The translations under genes and the position numbers were made by a program. A DNA stretch of 64,000 bases from Couchioplanes caeruleus (GTDB taxonomy: Bacteria; Actinomycetota; Actinomycetes; Mycobacteriales; Micromonosporaceae), in the NCBI RefSeq assembly GCF_023499255.1, contig NZ_CP092183.1, positions 7,436,501 through 7,500,500 of the forward strand, written 5' to 3'. This document shows positions 55,991 through 64,000 of this stretch, in pieces. Position 1 is the stretch's first letter. Every line of letters starts with the position of its first letter. The notes under the pieces were generated by a model, which saw only the letters and a list, made by a program, of their open reading frames with translations, was not told the origin of the DNA and ran no database searches.

Positions 55991-57331
55991 CTACGGCAGC
56001 GCCGGCGCCACCTGCACCTGGAAGATCGGCAGCTTGCCCAGCTTCCGGTACGCCCGCAGCGACTCCGGGGTCGCGTCCACCGACGAGGCCCGCCCCTCCT
56101 GGTTGTGCGGGGTGTCGAAGTGGACCATCGCGCGAATGCCCGGGAAGCGGCCGATCTGGCGGCCCACCTCGCGGTAGAACTCCGCCTTGTGGCCGGGGTT
56201 CTTCTTCGACGACCACACGCCCCACTCCGCGACCATCAGCGGCTTGCCGGGGTGCCGCTCGACGGCCCAGTTGTAGAAGCCGGGCCAGGTCGGGCGCGCC
56301 GACGACTGCCGGTTCAGCAGCTCGGCGAAGTCGCCGTGGCCGTAGCCGGGGTCGCTGTAGGCGTACGTGTCGAAGCCGATCCAGTCCACGACGTCGTCGC
56401 CGGGGTACATGTCCGAGAACCACTTCTGGCTGGTGTGCGGCACGTACGCCATGTGCACCAGGACGGTCACGATGTTGTCGGCGCCGTGGGCGCGGAGGCG
56501 CTTCACGACGTAGCGGTACATGGCCGCGTAGTCCTTGGCCGTGTACCCGGAGCCGGCCTTCTCCCGGACGTTGTCCTCCGCCTCGTGGTGGACGGTGAAG
56601 AAGAACTGCTCCGGGAAGTCGGTCTTGATGTGGGCGGCGAGCCGGTCGAGGAACTTGTCGGTGTCCTTGTCACCCTTGGCGATCTTCGCCCAGGACGCGC
56701 CGCGCGGCTTCCAGTTGAGGAACAGGATGCGTTCGCGGCCGGGTTCGCGCGCGATCGCGATCTCGCTCTTCGTCGGGAACAGCTGCGTGTTGCCACGGTG
56801 GTACGCGTGGTAGATGTCCTGGTGCCGGTCCGTCTTCTCCTCGAAGCGGGCCAGCGCCTCCTTGCCGCGGCTGTCCGTGAACGCCCCCGGCGCCACGCCC
56901 CAGAGGATGCCGCAGGTCGGTACGAGCTTGCGGCCCGTGCGGCAGGGTCCACCGGCCGGCGCCGCGAGCACCGGCGCGGGGCTCGCGGTGGCCCGCGCCG
57001 AGGACCGGGCCGACGTGGACGGCGACGCGCCGGCCGAGCCGGTGGGCATCGCGCCGCCGGGCAGCATCGGAACGCCGGGTTCCGCGACGACCGGCGGTTC
57101 GGGGCGCGTACCGGGGGCCGAGGTGGCGGCGGCCGGTCCCGGCAGCACGACGGGGCCGGGCCCGTACGGGAGGCCGATCTGGTCCACGCCACCGGTGTAG
57201 GCCCACGAGAGTGTGGCCCCGGCCGAGATGGTGAAGACCGTGGTGATGGCGGCGAGGTGCAGGAGCCGGCTGCGATGAGGACGCCACCCACGGGAGCGCG
57301 AGGGCCGCGACGACGGCAAGGTTGGTGTCAC
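55991..57331 (-). CDS. Secreted glycoside hydrolase, GH26-like (beta-mannanase type)
   Basis: A 446-residue protein. An Arg/Ser-rich start and a membrane helix or signal (about 22-42) are followed by a Pro/Ala/Ser/Thr-rich linker (50-125) and a catalytic TIM barrel. The acid/base is likely Glu250 in VHHEAED and the nucleophile Glu369 in MVAEWGVW, spaced as in GH26. ILFLNWKPRG and WIGFDTYAYSDPG also fit. GH26 enzymes cut beta-mannan or mixed glucans; here it may act on the polymer of the adjacent cluster. GTG 57331 was chosen as the first start preceding the signal. Confidence 0.78.
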   Translation of the reverse strand: MTPTLPSSRPSRSRGWRPHRSRLLHLAAITTVFTISAGATLSWAYTGGVDQIGLPYGPGPVVLPGPAAATSAPGTRPEPPVVAEPGVPMLPGGAMPTGSAGASPSTSARSSARATASPAPVLAAPAGGPCRTGRKLVPTCGILWGVAPGAFTDSRGKEALARFEEKTDRHQDIYHAYHRGNTQLFPTKSEIAIAREPGRERILFLNWKPRGASWAKIAKGDKDTDKFLDRLAAHIKTDFPEQFFFTVHHEAEDNVREKAGSGYTAKDYAAMYRYVVKRLRAHGADNIVTVLVHMAYVPHTSQKWFSDMYPGDDVVDWIGFDTYAYSDPGYGHGDFAELLNRQSSARPTWPGFYNWAVERHPGKPLMVAEWGVWSSKKNPGHKAEFYREVGRQIGRFPGIRAMVHFDTPHNQEGRASSVDATPESLRAYRKLGKLPIFQVQVAPALP

Positions 57332-57477
57332 GATGGCCCAGTATTCGACCTTAAGTCCGTTTTGTCGACTACCCGACTGGGTTATGTCCGGCGCGCCGGG
57401 TGGACCGCGGACCCGGCTCGACCCGGTGGAGTCCGGCTGCGAAACTGTCCTCCAAGTCGCTGCAGGGGGAGTCTTAG

Positions 57478-59001
57478 GTGAACGACGGTTCTGTGCTGCC
57501 CGAGGACGTGTTGCGTGACGCGCCGTCGTACACGCCGCGCGCACACGAACTCGCCGACCTCGAGCTGCTGCTGTCGGGGGCGTACGCGCCGCTGACCGGC
57601 TTCCTGGGCCGGGCCGATCTGCAGGCGCTGCGCCGGCGCGGCCGGCTGGCCGACGGGACGTCGTGGCCGGTCGCGGTCACGCTGGAGATCCCCGCCGAGA
57701 TGGCCGCCGCGCTCGACCTCGACGACCCGCTGCATCGGACGGTCGTGCTCACCGACCCCGAGGGCGCGCCCGTCGCGGCCATCGAGGTCAGCGACGCGTG
57801 GCCCACCACCGACGGGCTCTCCGCCGTCGGTGGCACGGTGCGCCGGATGGGCGACGGCGGGCACGGACCGTTCCAGCGCCTGCGGCGTACCCCGGAAGAG
57901 GTCAAGGCCCTGCTGCCGCCCGGCCGGGTCCTGGGCGTGATCGCCGACCGGCCGCTGCACCGCCCGCAACTCGCGCAGATCGCGCACGCGGCCCGCACGC
58001 TCGCCGCCCACCTGCTGATCTTCATCCCGGTGACCGGCCCCGGCCCCGACGGCCTGCCGCCGGAGGCGCTGGTCCGCGCGATCTTCTCGGCACGCGACCG
58101 GATGCCGCCCGCGACCATCGTCGCGGTGCCGCTGCTCCCCCGCGGCGACGAGATGCGCGACGCGCTGCTGCGGGCCCGGGTCGCCGCCGCGTACGGCGTG
58201 ACGCACGTGCTGTCCACCGGCGACATGCTCTCCGGCGGCGGCCTGCGGGTGCTCGTGCCCCGCGAGCTCGCGTACGACAACCGCGACGGCCAGTGGCGCT
58301 GGCGTGACGACATCCCGCCGCGCAACCGGCGCCTGGCGATGTCCGCCGCCGAGATCAACGACCTGCTGGACCGCGGCTTCCCGCTGCCGGAGTGGCACAC
58401 CCCACCGGCGGTCGCCAAGGAGCTGGCCCGGGTGCGCCCGCCGCGCCGGCACCGCGGGCTCGTCGTGTTCTTCACCGGCTTCTCCGGCTCCGGCAAGTCC
58501 ACCGTGGCGCGCGGCCTGGCCGACACGCTGCGCGAGAGCGGCGAGCGGACCATCACGTTCCTCGACGGCGACGTGGTGCGCCGCGAGCTCTCCGCCGGCC
58601 TCGGCTTCAGCCGCGCCGACCGGGACCGCAACGTCCGGCGGATCGGCTGGGTGGCGGCCGAGGTCGCGCGGCACCGCGGCATGGCGATCGCATGCCCCAT
58701 CGCGCCGTACGCGAACGCCCGCGCGGCCGTCCGGCAGATGGCCGCCGAGGCCGGTGCCGGGTTCATCCTCGTGCACGTGGCGACCCCGCTGGAGGTGTGC
58801 GAGCAGCGCGACCGCAAGGGCCTGTACGCGCGCGCCCGCGCCGGTCAGCTGCGCGGCATGACCGGGATCGACGACCCGTACGAGGTACCCACCGACGCCG
58901 AGCTGGTGCTCGACACGACGGACATGTCGGTGCCCGAAGCGGTCGATCTCGTGCTGGCGTACCTGGTGGACAGCGGCTGGGTGGAGCCCGAGATGAAGTA
59001 A
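57478..59001 (+). CDS. cysC: ATP sulfurylase-like/APS kinase fusion (APS kinase active)
   Basis: A 507-residue two-domain protein. The C-terminal APS kinase (325-507) is intact: Walker A GFSGSGKST (334-342), LDGDVVRRELS, RDRNVRRIGWVA and KGLYARARAG. The N-terminal ATP-sulfurylase domain is changed in its key site: IADRPLHRPQ (155-164) stands where QxRNPxHxxH is expected, and the later RDHAG-type loop reads VLSTGDML. It probably makes PAPS from APS but not APS itself. GTG 57478 has GGGGGAG eight bases upstream. PAPS would serve the sulfotransferase at the end of the cluster. Confidence 0.85.
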   Translation: MNDGSVLPEDVLRDAPSYTPRAHELADLELLLSGAYAPLTGFLGRADLQALRRRGRLADGTSWPVAVTLEIPAEMAAALDLDDPLHRTVVLTDPEGAPVAAIEVSDAWPTTDGLSAVGGTVRRMGDGGHGPFQRLRRTPEEVKALLPPGRVLGVIADRPLHRPQLAQIAHAARTLAAHLLIFIPVTGPGPDGLPPEALVRAIFSARDRMPPATIVAVPLLPRGDEMRDALLRARVAAAYGVTHVLSTGDMLSGGGLRVLVPRELAYDNRDGQWRWRDDIPPRNRRLAMSAAEINDLLDRGFPLPEWHTPPAVAKELARVRPPRRHRGLVVFFTGFSGSGKSTVARGLADTLRESGERTITFLDGDVVRRELSAGLGFSRADRDRNVRRIGWVAAEVARHRGMAIACPIAPYANARAAVRQMAAEAGAGFILVHVATPLEVCEQRDRKGLYARARAGQLRGMTGIDDPYEVPTDAELVLDTTDMSVPEAVDLVLAYLVDSGWVEPEMK

Positions 59002-59110
59002 CCGATCGCGGCGGAGTAGTTACGCATCAGCGCACGGGCCGTTTACCCCTCGGGGGGCTGGCCCCCATGCCGTGACTTGCTACTCCGCCTGCGAAAGGGC
59101 CGCCGTACCG

Positions 59111-60874
59111 ATGGAAGCAACCCGCCCGGTGACCGCCGACCTCTCGCACTACGTGGGCGTGTTCCGCCGGCATTGGTGGGTGGTGCTGGCCGCGACCGGG
59201 GCCGGACTCGGGATCGGCGCCGCGGTGACGCAGGCGCTGCCACGGGTCTACGAGTCGTCCACCTCCGTGCTCGTGCAGGCCGTCGACCAGGACACGAACG
59301 CGTCCGGTGGGCGTACCAAGGGCGCGATCAACCTGGACACCGAGGCCCAGCTGGTGCCGTCCGGCGCGGTGGCCACCAAGGCCGCGGCGCTGCTGCGGTC
59401 GCCGGTCTCGCCGATCGAGCTGGCACACGACGTGTCGGTCGAGGTGCCGGCGAACACGACGGTGCTCGTGATCAGCTTCGAGGCGGACAACCCGCGCGAC
59501 GCCCAGGCCGGCTCGCACGCGTTCGCGGAGGCGTACCTGCGCAACCGCGAGGAGGCCGCCCGCTCGGTGCTGGACCAGAAGATCAAGACGCTGAACCTCA
59601 AGGTCCGGCAGCTCACCACGAACCTGACCAGCATCAACAGCCGGCTCGCCAAGGCGCCCAACGGCAGCTCCGACCGCAGCAACCTGGAGAGCCTGCGCAG
59701 CAACTCGCAGAACCAGCTCAACAGCCTGACCGGCAAGCTGAACGAGCTGACCACGGCGACCGTCGACGCCGGCAGCATCATCAGCGACGCCCGTGAGCCG
59801 GAGGAGCCGACCAGCCCCAACGCGCTGCTCAACATCGCCACCGGCACGATGCTCGGCCTGCTCGCCGGGCTCGCGCTGGCGTTCATGCGGGAGCGGTTCG
59901 ACCGGCGACTGCGTACGGCCGCCGACGTCCGGGACCGCGGCCACATCCCGGTGCTCGCCGCGCTCGACGAGCGGACCACGCCGCACTTCGACGACGTGCT
60001 GCAGCCGTACGGGCCGGGCGGCCGGGTCTTCAACCGGCTGCGCAACGAGATCCTGGCCAGCCTCAGCCCCGGCGACCAGATCATCGTCGTCACGGGCGCC
60101 AGCCGGGGCTCGTCGACCACGCTGGTCGCCGCGAACCTGGCTGCGGCGCTCGCGCGTACCGGCAGCGATGTGGTGCTGGTCGGCGCGCACCTGCCGGACA
60201 GCGTCGTGGACGCCGCGCCGCTGGCCCGGATGCTCGGGGTCACGGCGATGCCCGGCCTGTCCGACCTGCTGGCCGGCCGGATCGGGCTGGAGCGGGCCAT
60301 GCAGCGCACCCCGCGGATCCCGTCGCTGCGGGTGATCACGACCGGCGGCGCGGCCACCGCGGCCGGGCTGATGCAGTCGCAGCGGCTGCGCGACACCCTG
60401 CAGGCCCTGCGCCAGCAGACCGGGTACGTCGTCATCGAGGCCCCGTCGACCAGCAGCAGCGCGGACGCGCAGAGCCTGGCCAGCCTCGCCGACGCCGCGA
60501 TCCTGGCGGTCGAGCTGCGCCGCGCCAAGCGCCCGGCCCTGCTGGACGCGGCCGAGCAGCTGAGCCGGGTCGGCACGCCGCTGCTGGGCGCCGTGGTGCT
60601 GCCCCACCTCACCGGGATGCCCCGCAGCGCCGCGGAGGAGAACCTGCCGGCGGTGGCACTCAGCGCGCAGAGGCCCGACGAGACGGCCGTCCTCGACGAC
60701 GACCGCACCCAGCCGATGCGGATCCCCACCGGCCCGCCGGCCCGCCCGCCGCGCCAGGGTGACGGCAGCGAGGAGGTCACCGCGGTGATCGACCTGACCA
60801 CCGTGGCCAAGCCGGGTGGCGGTCAGCCCGGCTCGAAGCCCGCCTCGAGCCCCGAGAAGCCGGCCGAGAAGTGA
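59111..60874 (+). CDS. Wzz-type chain-length protein with degenerate tyrosine-kinase domain
   Basis: A 587-residue inner-membrane protein. TM1 (about 19-40), a periplasmic coiled-coil part (VLDQKIKTLNLKVRQL, then NSLTGKLNEL) and TM2 (about 237-258) form the Wzz co-polymerase domain. A cytoplasmic P-loop domain follows, but Walker A reads TGASRGSST (328-336) without Lys, and Walker A' has Gly358 instead of Asp. No C-terminal Tyr cluster is present, so it is probably inactive as a kinase. ATG 59111 follows AAAGGG (11 bases). The stop overlaps the polymerase start (GTGA). Confidence 0.85.
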   Translation: MEATRPVTADLSHYVGVFRRHWWVVLAATGAGLGIGAAVTQALPRVYESSTSVLVQAVDQDTNASGGRTKGAINLDTEAQLVPSGAVATKAAALLRSPVSPIELAHDVSVEVPANTTVLVISFEADNPRDAQAGSHAFAEAYLRNREEAARSVLDQKIKTLNLKVRQLTTNLTSINSRLAKAPNGSSDRSNLESLRSNSQNQLNSLTGKLNELTTATVDAGSIISDAREPEEPTSPNALLNIATGTMLGLLAGLALAFMRERFDRRLRTAADVRDRGHIPVLAALDERTTPHFDDVLQPYGPGGRVFNRLRNEILASLSPGDQIIVVTGASRGSSTTLVAANLAAALARTGSDVVLVGAHLPDSVVDAAPLARMLGVTAMPGLSDLLAGRIGLERAMQRTPRIPSLRVITTGGAATAAGLMQSQRLRDTLQALRQQTGYVVIEAPSTSSSADAQSLASLADAAILAVELRRAKRPALLDAAEQLSRVGTPLLGAVVLPHLTGMPRSAAEENLPAVALSAQRPDETAVLDDDRTQPMRIPTGPPARPPRQGDGSEEVTAVIDLTTVAKPGGGQPGSKPASSPEKPAEK

Positions 60875-62244
60875 CCCTGGTCGTCCCCCGCACGCAGCGG
60901 GCGGCGCACAGCGCGGCACCGGAGCGGCCCACCCGGCTCCCGGCCTGGCCGGTGGCGGGGATCCTGGCCCTGTACCCGCTGTGGTGGGCGCTCGGCCTGG
61001 GCGTGCTGATCTTCCCGATCATGGCCGCGCCGATGCTGGTGCTGCTGATCCGGCGGCGGGCCGCCGGACGTCCGCTGCGGCTGCCGCCCGGCTTCGGCTG
61101 GTGGGCACTGTTCCTGGCCGCGGTCGTCATCAGCATCGTGGCGCTGGGCGCCGACCCGACCGGCACGGTGGTCGAGGCGGCGACGGACCGGCTGATCGCG
61201 GTGATCTACCGGCTCGTCATGTACGCCGCCCTGACCGTCCTGCTCGTCTACACCGGCAACCTGACCGAGGCCGAGCTGCCCCGGCGCCGCCTGGTCAAGC
61301 TGCTCGGCTGGCTGTTCGTGGTGACCGTGGCGGGCGGCCTGCTGGGCATCCTCGCCGGTGAGTTCGAGTTCACCTCGCCGGTCGAGTGGCTGTTGCCCGG
61401 CGGCGTACGGTCCAAGGGCTTCGTGCAGTCGCTGGTGCACCCGTACGCGGCGCAGATCATGGACCTGGTCGGCGGCGAGAAGCCCCGCCCGGCCGCGCCG
61501 TGGGGCTACACGAACACCTGGGGCAACAACTTCTGCCTGCTCATGGGCTGGCTCGTGGTGGCCGCCTGGGCGACCCGCAACGCCGGCAACAAGCTCCTCG
61601 CCGTGCTGTGCCTGGCGGTCGCGGTGATCCCCGCGGTGGTCTCGCTGAACCGCGGCCTGTGGATCGGCATCGGGGTCGTCGTCCTCTACGTCGCCGTCCG
61701 GTACGTGCTGATGGGCCGGCTCTGGATCATCGCGGCCGTCGTGCTGGCCACAGTCGGGCTGGTCGTCGCCCTGAGCGCCACGCCCCTCGGCGACGTGGTC
61801 GACGCCCGGCTCGACAACGGCAAGTCCAACGGCGTGCGCTCGTTCCTCGTGCAGCGCGCGGTGGACGGCTTCGTCGACTCGCCGGTCATCGGGTACGGCT
61901 CCACCCGCAACACCATCGGCGGCCGCAACTCGATCACGGTCGGCGAGAGCGCGGGCTGCGAGCGCTGCGGCAACTTCACCGTCGGCGGCAACGGTCAGCT
62001 GTGGCAGCTGCTGTACGCCCACGGCGCCGTCGGCACGATCGCGTACCTGGGCTTCTTCGGCTACGGCCTGTGGCGGTTCCGGCGCGACCGTACGCCGATC
62101 GGCGTCGCGGCGAGCGCGGCCATCGTCAGCTCGTTCACGGCGATGCTCTGGTACAACGCGATCCCGACCCCCTTGGCGTTCATGTTCCTGGCCTACGCGC
62201 TGCTGTGGCGCAACGAACTCGAGGGGGACGCTGATGCCCGTTAA
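60871..62244 (+). CDS. O-antigen ligase/polymerase-like membrane protein
   Basis: A 457-residue protein with about eleven hydrophobic segments, of the Wzy/WaaL-like O-antigen ligase superfamily. The large outer loop contains GYTNTWGNNF and later FVDSPVIGYGSTRN and GGNGQLWQLLYAHG, a pattern typical for this family (RG-type loop near SLNRGLWIGIG). It should polymerise or ligate lipid-linked sugar repeats at the outer membrane face. GTG overlaps the Wzz stop by four bases, and its own end overlaps the next gene by eleven. Confidence 0.87.
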   Translation: MTLVVPRTQRAAHSAAPERPTRLPAWPVAGILALYPLWWALGLGVLIFPIMAAPMLVLLIRRRAAGRPLRLPPGFGWWALFLAAVVISIVALGADPTGTVVEAATDRLIAVIYRLVMYAALTVLLVYTGNLTEAELPRRRLVKLLGWLFVVTVAGGLLGILAGEFEFTSPVEWLLPGGVRSKGFVQSLVHPYAAQIMDLVGGEKPRPAAPWGYTNTWGNNFCLLMGWLVVAAWATRNAGNKLLAVLCLAVAVIPAVVSLNRGLWIGIGVVVLYVAVRYVLMGRLWIIAAVVLATVGLVVALSATPLGDVVDARLDNGKSNGVRSFLVQRAVDGFVDSPVIGYGSTRNTIGGRNSITVGESAGCERCGNFTVGGNGQLWQLLYAHGAVGTIAYLGFFGYGLWRFRRDRTPIGVAASAAIVSSFTAMLWYNAIPTPLAFMFLAYALLWRNELEGDADAR

Positions 62245-63460
62245 GACCGCGCCGGCGGAGTTGACCGCCGGCGACTCGGCGCTGCGTACGCAGTACCTGG
62301 CCGAGGTGCTCGAGCTGCTCTATCCGGCGCCGTGCAGCACCGAGGACCGGCGGGGCGAGGCGATCGCCGAGTACCTGGTCGTCCCGGACGCGCGCCGCCC
62401 CCGGCTGCTGGTGCCCACCACGTCCCGCCGGGTCGCCGCGGCGGCCGTACGCCGGTACGCCGAGCCGCAGTCCCGCGCCGCCCGGCTCAAGCGGGACGCC
62501 GTCGTGGCCGCCCTGCGTACCGGCGCCTCCAGCGTGCTGCTGCGCGACCGGATCCGGATCACCGGCCCGGCCGCCGAGAGCATCGACGGCCACCTGCGCG
62601 AGGCGCTGGGCCGCGAGCTGTCGGTGAGCATCCACATCGGACCGGCACGCGCCAACCGCAAGCCGGTGCTGCAGCTGATCAGCCCGGAGGGCGAGACCTT
62701 CGGCTTCGGCAAGATGGGCACCGGACCGCTGACCCAGCGCCTGGTCAAGGCGGAGACCGCCGCGCTGACCGCACTCGGCACGGTCGGCCTAAGCAAGCTG
62801 ACCGTCCCGCGGGTGCTGCACGCCGGCGTGTGGCGCGGCTCGCAGGTGCTCATCCAGTCGGCGCTGCCGGTGTGGCTGCCGCGGGCCCCGCTGACCCCGC
62901 GCCGGCTCACCGCCGCCATGCTCGACATCGCCGGGTGCTGCGGCTACACGAGCGGGACGCTGGTGGGCAGCGCGTACTGGGCCGAGCTGCGCGGGCGCCT
63001 CGCGGCCGTGACGGACCGGCCCGAGGGCGTGGCGCTCTCCTCGGCGGCCGAGCTGCTCGCGGCGCACGCCGGTCACACCACCCTGCGGTACGGCGCCTGG
63101 CACGGCGACTGGGCCCCGTGGAACATGGCGAACCTCGCGGACGCGCTGCTGGTGTGGGACTGGGAACGGTTCACCAAGGGCGTACCGACCGGCTTCGACG
63201 CGGTCCACCACGAGCTGCAGCGCCGCATCCAGGCCTCCGGCGACGCCGAGGGCGCGGTGGAGGCGACCGTACGCCGCGCCGGCGAGCTCCTCCAGCCGTT
63301 CGGGGTCGCCCCGGACGCACAGGAGCTGACCGCGCTGCTGTACCTGGTCGACCTGGCCGTGCGCTACCTGACCGACCGGCAGGCCGAGGCCGGCGCGCGC
63401 CTGGGCGTGCTCGGCACGTGGCTGCTGCCCGTACTGATCCGAAGGGTCGAGCAACTCTGA
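62234..63460 (+). CDS. APH-fold phosphotransferase-like protein
   Basis: A 408-residue protein. The N-terminal ~190 residues are a variable domain; the C-terminal half has the aminoglycoside-phosphotransferase/choline-kinase signature WHGDWAPWNM (catalytic loop, Asp then Asn) and LVWDWERF (metal-binding Asp). It probably phosphorylates a sugar, lipid or head group of the exopolysaccharide, not an antibiotic. Its start lies 11 bases inside the ligase gene and its stop overlaps the sulfotransferase by one base. I cannot name the substrate. Confidence 0.78.
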   Translation: MPVKTAPAELTAGDSALRTQYLAEVLELLYPAPCSTEDRRGEAIAEYLVVPDARRPRLLVPTTSRRVAAAAVRRYAEPQSRAARLKRDAVVAALRTGASSVLLRDRIRITGPAAESIDGHLREALGRELSVSIHIGPARANRKPVLQLISPEGETFGFGKMGTGPLTQRLVKAETAALTALGTVGLSKLTVPRVLHAGVWRGSQVLIQSALPVWLPRAPLTPRRLTAAMLDIAGCCGYTSGTLVGSAYWAELRGRLAAVTDRPEGVALSSAAELLAAHAGHTTLRYGAWHGDWAPWNMANLADALLVWDWERFTKGVPTGFDAVHHELQRRIQASGDAEGAVEATVRRAGELLQPFGVAPDAQELTALLYLVDLAVRYLTDRQAEAGARLGVLGTWLLPVLIRRVEQL

Positions 63461-64000
63461 TGGACGTTCGCAAAGTTCCCGCGCCGGTCAAGCGCGTCGT
63501 GCACCTCGGGTCGCGCTCGTACGGCCGGCTCACCGCGCCCAGCCGGATGACCCCGTCGTTCCTCATCTGCGGCGGTCAGCGCTGCGGCACCACGTCGCTG
63601 TACCGGGCGTTGTCGCAGCACCCGGCGGTGCTCAAGGCCGTGCTGCACAAGGGCGTGCACTACTTCGACGTCTCGTACGAGCGTGGCATGTCCTGGTACA
63701 AGGGGCACTTCCCGCTGCAGCGCCAGGCCGACAAGGTCTACGAGCGCCACGGCGTACCGGCGCAGACGTTCGAGTCGAGCCCGTACTACATGTACCACCC
63801 GCAGGCGGCCGCCCGGATCGCCGCGGACCTGCCCGGGGCGAAGCTCGTGGTGCTGGTGCGCGACCCGGTGGAGCGGGCGTACTCGCAGCACCACCACGAG
63901 GTGGCCCGTGACTTCGAACCGGAGCACGACTTCGGCAACGCGCTCGCGCTCGAACCGGCGCGGTTGCACCGCCAGGAGGACATGCTCGCCGCGGACCCGA
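63460..64000 (+). CDS. PAPS-dependent sulfotransferase (cut by window end)
   Basis: The first ~180 residues of a carbohydrate-type sulfotransferase. The 5'-phosphosulfate loop is CGGQRCGTTSLYRAL (about residues 38-52), and VVLVRDPVERAYSQH is the 3'-phosphate-binding segment with the conserved Arg and Ser. HKGVHYFD, with its Lys, is the substrate-side motif. It is soluble or peripheral, without a TM helix in the visible part. The ATG overlaps the preceding stop (TGATG). It belongs to the exopolysaccharide operon and would use PAPS made by the APS kinase at 57478. Confidence 0.88.
   Translation, partial: MDVRKVPAPVKRVVHLGSRSYGRLTAPSRMTPSFLICGGQRCGTTSLYRALSQHPAVLKAVLHKGVHYFDVSYERGMSWYKGHFPLQRQADKVYERHGVPAQTFESSPYYMYHPQAAARIAADLPGAKLVVLVRDPVERAYSQHHHEVARDFEPEHDFGNALALEPARLHRQEDMLAADP

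Noticed and set aside
57382..58776. Minus-strand frames opposite the APS kinase fusion
   Set aside because: The plus strand has intact APS kinase motifs and a ribosome site; the antisense frames are shadows.
62234..63460. Aminoglycoside resistance gene
   Set aside because: Only the kinase fold signature is shared; the N-terminal domain and the operon point to polysaccharide modification.

Overview
The window is very GC-rich (roughly 70% or more), densely coded DNA with frequent GTG starts, four-base start/stop overlaps and probable leaderless transcripts. Gene content points to a filamentous actinomycete: an ftsB/DUF501/ppx/eno/mazG/mfd core, a cslA-glxA hyphal-tip glycan locus, SCO2521-2525 family genes and a tRNA-Leu(UAA) of bldA type. 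Micromonosporaceae (Actinoplanes-like) is my best guess; that is inference from gene content, not from a marker gene.

Layout. 0-8 kb: the end of an SGNH hydrolase, a thiolase, a small unknown gene, an MFS transporter, a Bax inhibitor-1 protein, then a CHAT-protease gene divergent from two small unknown genes across a perfect 22-bp palindrome. 8-16.6 kb (minus strand): tRNA-Leu(UAA), a type II NADH dehydrogenase, and a tightly packed run PadR - HAAS - small secreted protein - FeS uracil-DNA glycosylase - DUF4129 - membrane protein - MoxR - DUF58 - membrane protein. 16.6-29.7 kb (mostly minus): ppx, argA, DUF501, ftsB, eno, then a plus-strand island (PilZ protein, lipoprotein, tandem repeats), then a DUF885 peptidase, mazG, a SurA-like lipoprotein and mfd.

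29.9-41 kb: a HypX/HoxX hydrogenase-maturation homologue with no hydrogenase genes nearby, the translationally coupled cslA-glxA-GH6 cellulase operon, a convergent copper lysyl oxidase, and PEP carboxylase. 41-47 kb: an ECF sigma factor with a membrane partner, divergent from a Tat-type lipoprotein. The two promoters are mirror images (GGAACC-N17-GTCGGC on both strands) and share an inverted repeat. Next comes a four-gene double ABC transporter.

47-55 kb is the least understood part. A plus-strand operon of SCO2525 (methyltransferase), SCO2524, SCO2523 (variant P-loop) and SCO2522 families runs tail-to-tail into a minus-strand operon of SCO2521 plus two paralogous two-TM membrane proteins of unknown family. 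I see these seven genes as one undescribed membrane-associated module. 55-64 kb: a D-amino-acid oxidase, a secreted GH26-like hydrolase, and an exopolysaccharide cluster. That cluster has an APS kinase fused to a degraded ATP sulfurylase, a Wzz-like protein with a dead kinase domain, an O-antigen-ligase-like polymerase, a phosphotransferase-fold protein and a PAPS sulfotransferase cut by the window end. Together they suggest a sulfated extracellular polysaccharide.
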